64,000 nucleotides of DNA from Variovorax sp. SG517 (GTDB taxonomy: Bacteria; Pseudomonadota; Gammaproteobacteria; Burkholderiales; Burkholderiaceae_C), in NCBI RefSeq assembly GCF_013376045.1, contig NZ_JABMJG010000008.1, forward strand, positions 124,001-188,000, read 5' to 3'. Below the pieces are notes generated by a model, which was not told where the DNA came from, searched no databases, and was given only the letters and a program-made list of their open reading frames with translations. Below are positions 47,595 to 56,266 of this stretch, in pieces. Both the position numbers and the translations under genes were made by a program. Position 1 is the first letter of the stretch; each line of letters begins with the position of its first letter.

Positions 47595-48467
47595 TCAGCG
47601 GCCCCCTTTGCGCGTGAACAGGCCCTGCGGGCGCCACATCAGGATCAGGATCATCAGCAGGTAGACGGTGAACGCGCCCATCTTCGGAATGAAGTACTTG
47701 CCCGCCACGTCGGCGATACCCAGCAGCAGCGCCGCTGCGAGCGGCCCGGTGATCGACGAGGTGCCGCCGACGGACACCACGATCAGGAAATAGATCATGT
47801 ACTTGAGCGGGAAGGTCGGATCGAGCCCCAGGATCTCCGCGCCCAGCGCGCCGCCGAGGCCCGCGAGCCCCGAGCCCACCGCGAAGGTCAGCAGGAACAC
47901 CACGTTCACGTTGATGCCCAGCCCCGCCGCCACGCGCGGGTCATCGACGGCCGCGCGCAGCCGGCTGCCGAAGCGCGTCTTCGAAAGAATGAGCTGCAGC
48001 ACCACCGTGAGCACCGCGCACACGCCGATGATGAAGAGCCGGTAGTGCCCCATGCCCAGCAGCAGCGCGCCGTCGCCGATCTCTGTGCGGCCGCGCAGCC
48101 ACTCGGGCAGCTGCACGTTCTGCTGCGACGAGCCCACGAAGTAGTCGACCGCCGCCACCGCCATGAAGGCGAGGCCGATGGAAAACAGCACCTGGTCGAG
48201 GTGCGGCTTGCCGTACATCGGCCGGTAGAGCGTGCGCTCCAGCACCGCGCCGGCCAGCGCGACGACGATGAACGCGAGCGGCAGGCAAGCCAGGAATGGC
48301 ACGCCCAGCTTCTGCATCGCGAACACGGTGAGATAGCCGCCCGCCATGGCGAAGGCGCCGTGCGCGAGGTTGATGAAGTTCATCAGCCCCAGCGTCACGG
48401 CCAGCCCCACGGCTAGCACGAAGAGCAGCATGCCGTAGGCGATGCCGTCGAAAAGGATGGTCAACAT
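47595..48467 (-). CDS. livH: ABC transporter permease LivH
   Basis: 290 residues, about eight membrane segments, with the LivH pattern GLAVTLGLMNFINLAHGAFAMAGGYL near the start and ERTLYRPMYG. It is separated from livK by 139 bp that hold one copy of a dispersed hairpin element. Confidence 0.93.
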   Translation of the reverse strand: MLTILFDGIAYGMLLFVLAVGLAVTLGLMNFINLAHGAFAMAGGYLTVFAMQKLGVPFLACLPLAFIVVALAGAVLERTLYRPMYGKPHLDQVLFSIGLAFMAVAAVDYFVGSSQQNVQLPEWLRGRTEIGDGALLLGMGHYRLFIIGVCAVLTVVLQLILSKTRFGSRLRAAVDDPRVAAGLGINVNVVFLLTFAVGSGLAGLGGALGAEILGLDPTFPLKYMIYFLIVVSVGGTSSITGPLAAALLLGIADVAGKYFIPKMGAFTVYLLMILILMWRPQGLFTRKGGR

Positions 48468-48508
48468 ATGAGCGACTCAGCAGCTTGCCGCACGGCGCGA
48501 CGCCTTCG

Positions 48509-48604
48509 GGAAACACCCAGGAACCGGCTTTGCCGGGCCTGCGGTGTTGCCCCCGGTAGGGGGTTGGCGAAGCGACACGAAGTGCGCGCAGCCTGGGGGC
48601 GAGC
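48509..48604 (-). repeat. Dispersed palindromic element, copy 2
   Basis: Reverse-complement copy of 28328-28422. Hairpin arms on the plus strand are AACACC (48512-48517), CAGG (48518-48521) and CCGGC (48524-48528) pairing with GCCGG (48532-48536), CCTG (48538-48541) and GGTGTT (48543-48548) around TTT. CAGG/CCTG replaces GCGG/CCGC of copy 1, keeping pairing. A second hairpin CCCCC/GGGGG follows. It sits between livK and livH and may act like a REP element on the mRNA. Confidence 0.85.
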
Positions 48605-48606
48605 CT

Positions 48607-49779
48607 TTATTTTGCTTTGCCGGGGTCCTTCACGCCCTTGATCACGTCGAACTCGACGTTGTAGAGCTGCCCGTCCTTCTTCTCGACCTTGCGCAGGTAC
48701 ACGTCCTGCACGATGTCGCGGGTCTGCGCGTCGATCAGCACCTGGCCGCGCGGGCTCTCGAAGACCTGGCCCTTCATGGCGCCCAGCAGCGCCTCGCCGC
48801 CGCCCTGGCCCTTGGTGGCCTTGAGCGCCTCGTAGATGATGCGCATGCCGTCATAGCCGCCCACGGCCATGAAGTTGGGGCGCATCTTGGGGTTGGCCTT
48901 CTCGAAGGCCTCGACGAACTTCTTGTTCAGTGCCGAGGGGTGCGCCGTCGAGTAGTGGTGCGAGGTGACCACGCCCAGCGCGCCGTCGCCCATGTCGTTG
49001 AGCTGGTCGTCGTCGGTCACGTCGCCGGTCGCGATCATCTTGATGCCGGCCTTGTCCATGCCGCGCTCCAGGAACTGCTTCATCACCGCGGCGCCTGCGC
49101 CCGAGGGCACGAAGACGAAGAGCGCGTCGGGCTTCACGTCGCGAACCTTCTGCAGGAAGGGCGCGAAGTCGGGGTTGCGCAGCGGCACGCGCAGCTTGTC
49201 GAGCACCTTGCCGCCGTTGAGCTGGAAGCGCTCGGTGAAGAACTTCTCGGCGTCGTTGCCCGGGCCGTAGTCGGCCACCAGTGTCACGACCGTCTTCACG
49301 CCGTTCTTCGGCGCCCAGTCGCCCATGGCCACCGACACCTGCGGCAGCGTGAAGCTCGAGCGGACGATGTAGGGCGACGCCTCGGTAATGCTCGACGTGG
49401 CGGCGGCCATCACCAGCTGCGGCGTCTTCGACTGGGTGGCGATGGGCGCCACCGCGAGGGCCAGGGGCGTCAGGCCGAAGCCGGCGAGCACGTTGACCTT
49501 GTCGTTCACCACCAGTTCCTGCGCGAGGCGCTTGGTCACGTCGGGCAGGCCGGTGTCGTCCTTGATGATGAGTTCCACCTTCTTGCCGGCCACGGTGTCT
49601 CCGTTCTGGGCCATGTACAGGCGGGCTGCGGCTTCGATCTGGCGGCCGGTGGAGGCCGACTGGCCCGTCATCGGAAGGATCAGGCCGATCTTGAACTTGT
49701 TGTCCTGGGCACTGGCCAGCGACATCGAAAGTGCAAGAGCCGACAGGGCGGCGGTCTGGATGAGATGGCGTCTTTGCAT
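48607..49779 (-). CDS. livK: Periplasmic ligand-binding protein LivK-type (Peripla_BP_6)
   Basis: 390 residues. The signal peptide ends at SLASAQ and the mature protein begins NKFKIGLILPMTGQSASTGRQIEAAA, typical of hydrophobic-amino-acid/aromatic-acid receptors. SSFTLPQVSVAMGDWA and GYDGMRIIYEAL are further family marks. An AAAGGAA site precedes the start at 49779. Location downstream of an oxygenase/reductase pair suggests an aromatic ligand. Confidence 0.92.
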   Translation of the reverse strand: MQRRHLIQTAALSALALSMSLASAQDNKFKIGLILPMTGQSASTGRQIEAAARLYMAQNGDTVAGKKVELIIKDDTGLPDVTKRLAQELVVNDKVNVLAGFGLTPLALAVAPIATQSKTPQLVMAAATSSITEASPYIVRSSFTLPQVSVAMGDWAPKNGVKTVVTLVADYGPGNDAEKFFTERFQLNGGKVLDKLRVPLRNPDFAPFLQKVRDVKPDALFVFVPSGAGAAVMKQFLERGMDKAGIKMIATGDVTDDDQLNDMGDGALGVVTSHHYSTAHPSALNKKFVEAFEKANPKMRPNFMAVGGYDGMRIIYEALKATKGQGGGEALLGAMKGQVFESPRGQVLIDAQTRDIVQDVYLRKVEKKDGQLYNVEFDVIKGVKDPGKAK

Positions 49780-49883
49780 GTTTTTTCCTTTGAGGACGGA
49801 ACGCGAACCGGCGCTATTTTGAACACTTTGCAACATCCGGCGCTGCAGGCAATCACCTAGCCGGCCACAGTCGCTGACCTTTG

Positions 49884-49922
49884 TTGCGCGATTGACAAAT
49901 GAACTGCGCGATCATCGCGCAG
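49884..49922. promoter_or_regulatory. Inverted and direct TGCGCGAT repeats upstream of livK
   Basis: CTGCGCGAT (49904-49912) and ATCGCGCAG (49914-49922) form a perfect 9-bp dyad around one C; TTGCGCGAT (49884-49892) repeats the half-site 20 bp away. No T run follows on either strand, so an operator for livK is likelier than a terminator for the reductase gene. Confidence 0.5.
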
Positions 49923-49946
49923 GGTGCATTCCAGGAACGACCCCGA

Positions 49947-50936
49947 TCAGCTCTCTGCGCGATAGGCGGAGTCGAGCGTGAGCGTACCCACGGCGCGTGA
50001 CACGCAGGCGCAGATGCGCGTGACCGACTTCTTCTCGTGCTCGCTGAGGAACACGTCGCGGTGGTCGACTTCGCCGTCGATGGCGATCACGTCCATCGCG
50101 CACAGGCCGCATTCGCCGCGCCTGCAGTCCGACAGCGTCTGCACGCCTGCCGCGTCGAGCGCATCGAGCAGCGTGCAGTCGGCCGGCACGGTGATGGTCA
50201 GGTCGTGCCGCGGAATGCGCACCTCGAAGGACTGCGTGGCCAGCCGGCCGCTGCTGCCGAAAGTCTCGAAGCGCAGGTCCGCGATGGGACGGCCCGCTGC
50301 CTGCCAGGCGCGCTTGAGGGCTTCGAGCATCGGCACCGGGCCGCAGGTGTAGAGCTGGCCGCCGGGCGGCAGCGCGGCGATGGCGGCGGCGAAGTCGATG
50401 GGCGCGGCGCCCTCGTGGGCTTCGACGCCCTCGTGTCCCAGCGCCTCGCGCAGGTGCGGCAGGTAGCCGAACTCGTCGGCGTTGCGCGCGCCGTAGAGCA
50501 TCTTCACCGGCACGCCGGTGCGCTTCGCGTGCGCGGCCAGACGCTGCGCCATCAGCACCAGCGGCGTGATGCCGATGCCGCCGGCCACCAGCAGGTAGCC
50601 CGGCGCTGAAAGATCGAGCGGAAAGTGGTTCTGCGGCGCGCTCACCTGCAGTCGGTCGCCCACCGCGAGCCGCCACATCGCGAGCGAGCCTCCGCGGCCG
50701 TCGTCCAGGCGCTTGACGGCGATGCACCAGCAGCTGCCGTCGCCCTCGCCCACCAGCGAATAGGAGCGCGTCTGCACCCTGCCCTGCGCGGTCAGCACCT
50801 GCACCTGGAGGTGGGCGCCGGGCTCATGGGGGGCGGCGAATCCGCTCTCGGGGCGCAGCTCGAACTCGCGCACGGTGGGCGTCACGTCGCGCAGCGCGAC
50901 GACCTGCGCCTGCATCCATTGAAGATCGCTTTTCAT
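49947..50936 (-). CDS. PDR/VanB family oxygenase reductase
   Basis: 329 residues. An FMN domain (RSYSLVG), an NAD domain (LLVAGGIGITPLVLMAQRL, YTCGPVPML) and a C-terminal plant-type [2Fe-2S] ferredoxin domain with Cys271, Cys276, Cys279 and a cysteine near 309-311. It passes electrons from NADH to the Rieske oxygenase encoded two genes upstream. No clear Shine-Dalgarno sequence precedes the ATG at 50936; the leader is pyrimidine-rich. Confidence 0.93.
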   Translation of the reverse strand: MKSDLQWMQAQVVALRDVTPTVREFELRPESGFAAPHEPGAHLQVQVLTAQGRVQTRSYSLVGEGDGSCWCIAVKRLDDGRGGSLAMWRLAVGDRLQVSAPQNHFPLDLSAPGYLLVAGGIGITPLVLMAQRLAAHAKRTGVPVKMLYGARNADEFGYLPHLREALGHEGVEAHEGAAPIDFAAAIAALPPGGQLYTCGPVPMLEALKRAWQAAGRPIADLRFETFGSSGRLATQSFEVRIPRHDLTITVPADCTLLDALDAAGVQTLSDCRRGECGLCAMDVIAIDGEVDHRDVFLSEHEKKSVTRICACVSRAVGTLTLDSAYRAES

Positions 50937-50986
50937 CGGGGGAACACCAAGGGAGAAAAAGAAAGAAGCAGGAAGAGGAAGGGAAA

Positions 50987-51772
50987 TCAGCCGCGACGGC
51001 GGATCAGCTGCACGCCCGGCAGCGGACGCTGCTCGGCGGTGGGCGTGCCGTGCAGCGCCTCGCGCAGGTTGCGCCGCGCGATGCGGCTGTGCTCGCGCAT
51101 CAGCGCCTCAGCGCGCGAGCCTTCGCCGGACTCGATGGCATCGAGCACCTGCACGTGCTGGTCCTGCGCGACCACGAGCATGTCGCGCGCGGCCGGCGAG
51201 TTGGCCTGCACCACGACGAAGCCCGAGGGCGAGGCGAAAGGCAGGTTGATCACGCGCTCCAGCTGCTGCGCGATGACGGGGCTGGCCGCCATTTCGCACA
51301 GCAGCGCGTGGAAGCGCTCGTTGTGCGTGACGTAGCGCGAGAAGGCGGCGTCGTCGAGCGCGGGTTCGCGCAGCAGTTCGTCGATGCGCTGCAGGCAGGC
51401 GCGCGCCTCGCGCAGCACCACCGGGGCCGCGCCGCGCTCGGCGGCGAGCCGGGCCACCAGGCCTTCGAGCGTGCCGCGCAGCTCGATGGCATCGGCCACG
51501 TCGCGCTCGGAGAAGGTGCGCACCGCATAGCCGCCGTTGGGCAGCGCCTCCAGCAGGCCTTCCTGTTCGAGGCGCATCAGCGCGGTACGCACCGGCGTGC
51601 GCGACACGCCGAGCTGCTCGGAGATCGCCACCTCGGCGATGCGTGCGCCGCCGGGCAGCTCGCCCGCGAGGATCATCTCGCGCAGCCGCAGCTGCGCCTT
51701 CACGGCCTGCGAGCTGCCGCTGTCGCCGGGCTCGGCGGCGGCGGAGACGGCCGCGACCTTCGCACGGCTCAC
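50987..51772 (-). CDS. GntR family regulator, FCD subfamily
   Basis: 261 residues. The winged helix reads LREMILAGELPGGARIAEVAISEQLGVSRTPVRTALMRLEQEGLL, followed by an all-helical FCD effector domain with the metal-binding aspartate and histidine positions. It overlaps the Rieske gene by 4 bp. Two TGTATACA palindromes in the divergent promoter at 52886 and 52948 match the TNGTATACNA-like sites of FCD regulators, so it probably represses both arms until the substrate or an intermediate is present. Confidence 0.92.
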   Translation of the reverse strand: MSRAKVAAVSAAAEPGDSGSSQAVKAQLRLREMILAGELPGGARIAEVAISEQLGVSRTPVRTALMRLEQEGLLEALPNGGYAVRTFSERDVADAIELRGTLEGLVARLAAERGAAPVVLREARACLQRIDELLREPALDDAAFSRYVTHNERFHALLCEMAASPVIAQQLERVINLPFASPSGFVVVQANSPAARDMLVVAQDQHVQVLDAIESGEGSRAEALMREHSRIARRNLREALHGTPTAEQRPLPGVQLIRRRG

Positions 51773-52875
51773 GCGGCCTCCTTCTCGGCCGGCCGGATCG
51801 GGATCGCCGCGCGCACGGGCTTCTCCTTATCGATCATGCGGTCGATGAGCTTGCGCGCCCACATCGAGCCGGCGTCGATGTTGAGGTTGTAGAACTTGTG
51901 GTCGGGGTGCTCGTCCATGGCCTTCTGCTGCGCCTCGAGCACGAGCTCGTCCTCGCGGAAGATGCCGGCGACGCCCTCGCGCAGCTCGTGCGTGAGGCGC
52001 TGCTCGCCCAGGCAGTAGTTGCGCGCGAAGGCCCAGAAGTAGAGGCAGGTCTTGTCGGTCTCGGGCGTGATGGTGTTGAGCACGTAGCCGTTGACGCCCT
52101 TGCTGCGGTCGCCCGGGTTTCCGTTGGAGGGCACCGCGCCGCTGCCGGCCTCGGCCACGCCGACGTCGATGTTCACCGTGCAAGGGCCTTCGAAGCGGAT
52201 GATCTGCCAGCGGTCGACCTTGCCGGTGTAGCCGCGCGCATGGCGGATCTGGCCGCCCCAGAACGGCGGCGGATCGATGTTCTCCATCCAGCGCGTGACG
52301 GTGGCCGAACGGTCGCCGTGCGTGGCGACGAAGGGCGCCTCGGCCACCTCTCGGTTGCCGATGGAGGAGCCGTGCACGAAGGTCTCGTGCGTCAGGTCCA
52401 TGAGGTTGTCGACGACCAGGCGGTAGTCGCAGTGGACGCGGATCATCTTGCCGTCGCCGGCCCAGGCCGGGTCGTCGTTCCAGTGCATGTCGGGGATGAG
52501 CGCCGGGTCGGCCTTGGCCGGGTCGCCGGGCCAGATCCACACGAAGCGGTGCTTCTCCGCCACCGGAAAGCTGCGCACGCAGGCCGAGGGGTTCAGCGTC
52601 TCCTGGCTGGGCATGTGCGTGCAGCGGCCCTGGCTGTTGTAGACGAGGCCGTGGTAGCCGCAGACCACCTCGTCGCCTTCGAGGCGCCCGAGCGACAGCG
52701 GCATCAGCCGATGCCAGCAGGCGTCCTCGAGCACGGCGACCTGCCCGTCGGTGCGACGGAACAGCACCACTTTCTGGTTGCAGATGGTGCGTGGCAGCAG
52801 CGCGTGTCGCACTTCGACGTCATAGGCGGCGGCGTACCAGGCGTTCAGGGGGAAGGCGGGCGTGGGCGTTTTCAT
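51769..52875 (-). CDS. Rieske non-heme iron oxygenase, VanA-like
   Basis: 368 residues. The Rieske centre uses Cys53, His55, Cys72 and His75 (CWHRLMPLS, CGYHG); the mononuclear iron site is in DNLMDLTHETFVHGSS (His163, His168). The N-terminus FPLNAWYAAAYDVEV and FVWIWPGDP match vanillate O-demethylase oxygenases. Such enzymes remove O-methyl groups from aromatic acids using O2, but substrate specificity cannot be read and residues differ from VanA. Same operon as GntR and the reductase. Confidence 0.93.
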   Translation of the reverse strand: MKTPTPAFPLNAWYAAAYDVEVRHALLPRTICNQKVVLFRRTDGQVAVLEDACWHRLMPLSLGRLEGDEVVCGYHGLVYNSQGRCTHMPSQETLNPSACVRSFPVAEKHRFVWIWPGDPAKADPALIPDMHWNDDPAWAGDGKMIRVHCDYRLVVDNLMDLTHETFVHGSSIGNREVAEAPFVATHGDRSATVTRWMENIDPPPFWGGQIRHARGYTGKVDRWQIIRFEGPCTVNIDVGVAEAGSGAVPSNGNPGDRSKGVNGYVLNTITPETDKTCLYFWAFARNYCLGEQRLTHELREGVAGIFREDELVLEAQQKAMDEHPDHKFYNLNIDAGSMWARKLIDRMIDKEKPVRAAIPIRPAEKEAA

Positions 52876-53028
52876 GAATACTCAATGTATACAGAAACAG
52901 CAAAATTTCCAGCGTTTTCCGCCAATTCGAGGGTAAACACCGAGATCACTGTATACAGTCATCGCCGTTTCGATGGCGATACGATGCTCCGTTCGTTTCC
53001 CCCGATCACGATCACGACGGAGCCATCC
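52876..53028. promoter_or_regulatory. Divergent promoter with two GntR-type operators
   Basis: TGTATACA at 52886-52893 lies 11 bp before the Rieske start, and the 12-bp perfect palindrome ACTGTATACAGT lies at 52948-52959, about 70 bp before the methyltransferase start. The first would block the oxygenase message, the second the rightward promoter. Confidence 0.7.
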
Positions 53029-54150
53029 ATGACACAGCACGCCGCCTTGCCTGCCCGCTACGACCACGTGGGCAGCTTCCTGCGCCCCAAGTACCTGCTC
53101 GAAGCCCGCGAGCAGAAAGCCAAGGGCGAAATCACGCCCGAGCAGCTTCGCCTCGTCGAGGACAAGGCGATCACCGAGATCGTCAAGTTCCAGGAAGACA
53201 TCGGCCTGAAGAGCATCACCGACGGCGAGTTCCGCCGCACGTACTTCCACATCGACTTCCTCGACCAGCTCGGCGGCGTGAAGACCGACATCCCGGTCAC
53301 CATCCGCAAGCCCGACGGCACGGAAGAGCTGGCCCCGCCGGCGATGCGCGTGATCGACAAGGTCCGCCACGTCAAGGACATCCAGCTCGCCGACTTCCAG
53401 TACCTCAAGAGCCAGGTCTCGGCCGGCCGCACGCCGAAGGTGACGATCCCCTCGCCGACCATGCTGCACTTCCGCGGCGGCCGCGCCGGCATCAGCAAGG
53501 ACGCCTACCCCGAGCTCGACCCCACCTTCTACGACGACGTGGCCAAGGCGTACGGCGACGAGCTGCGCTCGCTGGCCGCCGCCGGCTGCACCTACGTGCA
53601 GATGGACGACACCAACCTCGCCTACCTGTGCGACGAGCACATGCGCGAGGCCGCCCGCAAGCGCGGCGACGACCCCAACGAACTGCCGCACCGCTACGCC
53701 GCCTTCATCAACAAGGTGGTGGCGCAGAAGCCGCCGGGCATGCTGCTGGCCATGCACCTGTGCCGCGGCAACTTCAAGAGCACGCACGCCGCCGCCGGCA
53801 ACTACGAGCCGGTGGCCGAGGCGCTGCTCAAGGAGATGGACCTCGACGCCTACTTCATGGAATACGACGACGCCCGCTCGGGCGACTTCAAGCCGCTGCG
53901 CTACCTGCCCAAGGGCAAGACGGTGGTGCTCGGCCTCGTGACCACCAAGTTCGGCGAGATGGAAGACAAGGACGAGCTCAAGCGCCGCATCGAGGACGCC
54001 GCCAAGTACGCCTCGCTCGACCAGCTCGCGCTGTCGCCGCAGTGCGGCTTCTCCAGCACGGTGCACGGCAACAACATCGCGGTGGAAGCGCAGCGCAACA
54101 AGCTGCGCCTGGTGGTCGAGACGGCGCAGGAGGTCTGGGGCTCGACCTGA
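53029..54150 (+). CDS. MetE C-terminal-domain-like methyltransferase (cobalamin-independent methionine synthase family)
   Basis: 373 residues, half the length of MetE and lacking its N-terminal domain. The zinc ligands of MetE are all present: His243 and Cys245 in MHLCRGN, Glu278 in FMEYDD, and Cys339 in SPQCGFSS. This fold moves a methyl group to a thiol such as homocysteine. Its donor may not be methyl-folate. ACGGAG precedes the ATG. It shares a regulated promoter region with the divergent Rieske oxygenase operon. Confidence 0.88.
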   Translation: MTQHAALPARYDHVGSFLRPKYLLEAREQKAKGEITPEQLRLVEDKAITEIVKFQEDIGLKSITDGEFRRTYFHIDFLDQLGGVKTDIPVTIRKPDGTEELAPPAMRVIDKVRHVKDIQLADFQYLKSQVSAGRTPKVTIPSPTMLHFRGGRAGISKDAYPELDPTFYDDVAKAYGDELRSLAAAGCTYVQMDDTNLAYLCDEHMREAARKRGDDPNELPHRYAAFINKVVAQKPPGMLLAMHLCRGNFKSTHAAAGNYEPVAEALLKEMDLDAYFMEYDDARSGDFKPLRYLPKGKTVVLGLVTTKFGEMEDKDELKRRIEDAAKYASLDQLALSPQCGFSSTVHGNNIAVEAQRNKLRLVVETAQEVWGST

Positions 54151-54177
54151 CACGCCGTTTCTGTTGAAGTCGGGGAC

Positions 54178-54843
54178 ATGACGACTCACATCTACTCAGG
54201 TCCCCTCAGCATGTTCGGCGCCAAGGTCGAGATCGCGGCACGCGAGAAAGGCGTGCCCTTCGAACTGGTCATGGTGCCCTTCGCCAAGGGCGACGTGTAC
54301 GAGCCCAAGCACCCCGAGGTGCTTCGGGTCAACCCCGTCAAGCAGCAGGTGCCGGTGCTGGTCGACGACGAGGTCTCGCTCTTCGACTCCACGCAGATCT
54401 TCGAGTACCTGGAAGACCGTTATCCCAGCCCCGCGCTGTGGCCCGAAGGCGTTGCTGAACGGGCCCGCGCGCGGCAGCTGGAGCAGAAGTCGGACGAGGT
54501 CTTCTTCCCGAACGTGATCAAGCTCTTCGGCCTGCAGGAGGCCATGCAGAGCGCCCCGGCGATCGCGGCCTGCGCCGGCTGCGCGCGCTTCTACGACGAG
54601 ATGGAAGGCCTGCTCGCCACGCGCGACTACCTGGCGGGGCCCTACTCCTTCGCCGACATCGCCTTCTACATGGCCTGCATCTTCGCCGACCGCAAGGGCG
54701 CGGGCATGACCGGCGCCACGCCGCGGCTGCTGGCCTGGCGCACGCGCGTGGGCGACCGGCCCGCGGTGCGCGCGGTGGTCGATCCGATGATGCGTTTCCT
54801 CGCCTCGGAGGGACGCGAGGTGCCGGCCTTCCTGCAACGCTGA
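54178..54843 (+). CDS. Glutathione S-transferase family protein
   Basis: 221 residues. A thioredoxin-fold N-terminal domain (HIYSGPLSMFGAKVEIAAREKGVPFELV; VNPVKQQVPVLVDDE; LFDSTQIFEYLEDRYP) is followed by an all-helical C-terminal domain with YSFADIAFY. It lies 27 bp after the methyltransferase gene, so both are probably one message. In aromatic catabolism GSTs open ether bonds or act as isomerases; here the role is not known. Confidence 0.9.
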   Translation: MTTHIYSGPLSMFGAKVEIAAREKGVPFELVMVPFAKGDVYEPKHPEVLRVNPVKQQVPVLVDDEVSLFDSTQIFEYLEDRYPSPALWPEGVAERARARQLEQKSDEVFFPNVIKLFGLQEAMQSAPAIAACAGCARFYDEMEGLLATRDYLAGPYSFADIAFYMACIFADRKGAGMTGATPRLLAWRTRVGDRPAVRAVVDPMMRFLASEGREVPAFLQR

Positions 54844-54889
54844 AGGGACACTGAAGGCGCCGCCCTCAGCGCTGAGGCATCATCGATTC

Positions 54890-56266
54890 ATGCCGACCAA
54901 AGAGTTCGACTGGCTGCCTTCTCCCTCGCAGCACTTCCTCGTCGTCACTTTCGCGCTGCTGGTCTACGTGCTGACCACGCGCGCGCGCCGCGAGCAGCGC
55001 GCGCCCACCACCGCCATCGCATGGGTCATGGGGCTGGTGCTGATGCCCTACTTCATCCTGCCGATGTACCTGCTGTTCGGGCAGCGCAAGCTGCGCCCGG
55101 CGGGTTCGCCGCGGCCGCCGCGCTCGGTGCCGCCGGGCCACTGGGCCGCCGACCTGATCGAGAGCTTCGGCCTTGCGCCGCCGGGGCGCTGCGCGATCCG
55201 CCTGCATGCCGACGGCGAGGCCGCGCGCGACGCGCTGTGGCAGGTGATCGACGGCGCGCGCGAGCGCATCGACGTGTGCACCTTCATCATCGGCGACGAC
55301 CCGCTGGGCCATTCGGTGCTCGACCGGCTGGCCCAGCGGGCGCGCGAGGGCATCAAGGTGCGGGTTTTGCTCGACGGCTTCGGCGCGCTCTCGCTGCCGC
55401 GCCACCACTTCGACCGGCTGCGCGCGGCGGGCGGCGAGGTGGCGGTGTTCCGCCCCTTCTTCAGCCTGCGGCGCATCGGCCCGCGCAACCTGCGCAACCA
55501 CCGCAAGTTCACCATTGCCGACGACGGCTGGCTCTGGTCCGGCGGGCGCAACCTCGCTGGCGAATACTTCACCGGCAACGACAAGCATCCGCAAGCCTGG
55601 CGCGATCTCTCCTTCGACCTGCGCGGCAGCGTGGCGGCCGCCGCGGCGCGCCAGTTCGACCATGACTGGGCCTCGGTGCGCAGCCGCAAGGCGCGCGCCA
55701 TCACCGCACCCGATGCCGAAGGCCCCGGCACCGCCATGGCCCAGTTCCTGCCGAGCGGACCCGACCAGACCGAAGACACGGCGCATGCGCTGCTGATCGA
55801 CGCCTGCTTCCGCGCCGAGCACCGCATCCTCGCCATCACGCCCTACTTCGTGCCCGGCGACGGCCTGCGCGACGCGCTGCGGCTGGCCGCGCGGCGCGGC
55901 GTGCAGGTGACCATCGCGATGCCCGCGCAATCCAACCACCGGCTGGCCGACTTCGTGCGCGCACGCGCCATGCGCGACCTGGCGCGCGCGGGCGTGAGCT
56001 TTCGCATGCTGCCCTTCATGGCGCACGCCAAGGCGGTGGTGGTGGACGAGGAGCTGGCCATCTGCGGATCGATCAACCTCGACCTGCGCAGCCTGCTGCT
56101 GAACCACGAGGCGGCCGTGGTGTTCTACGGGCAGGACCACATCGAATGGCTGGCCGAGTGGATCGAGACCACCGCCTCGGCCGGCGAGCCCTATCGCGCG
56201 CGGCGGCCAGGGCTGCTGCGCGACGTGGCCGAGGGGCTGCTGCTCACTGTTGCTTTCCAGCTCTAA
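54890..56266 (+). CDS. Phospholipase-D-type cardiolipin synthase
   Basis: 458 residues. An N-terminal pair of membrane segments (FLVVTFALLVYVLTTRARR; IAWVMGLVLMPYFILPMYLLFG) precedes two HKD motifs: HRKFTIADDGWLWSGGRN and HAKAVVVDEELAICGSINLD. It joins two phosphatidylglycerol molecules into cardiolipin at the inner membrane. Architecture and length match ClsA-type proteins. Confidence 0.9.
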   Translation: MPTKEFDWLPSPSQHFLVVTFALLVYVLTTRARREQRAPTTAIAWVMGLVLMPYFILPMYLLFGQRKLRPAGSPRPPRSVPPGHWAADLIESFGLAPPGRCAIRLHADGEAARDALWQVIDGARERIDVCTFIIGDDPLGHSVLDRLAQRAREGIKVRVLLDGFGALSLPRHHFDRLRAAGGEVAVFRPFFSLRRIGPRNLRNHRKFTIADDGWLWSGGRNLAGEYFTGNDKHPQAWRDLSFDLRGSVAAAAARQFDHDWASVRSRKARAITAPDAEGPGTAMAQFLPSGPDQTEDTAHALLIDACFRAEHRILAITPYFVPGDGLRDALRLAARRGVQVTIAMPAQSNHRLADFVRARAMRDLARAGVSFRMLPFMAHAKAVVVDEELAICGSINLDLRSLLLNHEAAVVFYGQDHIEWLAEWIETTASAGEPYRARRPGLLRDVAEGLLLTVAFQL

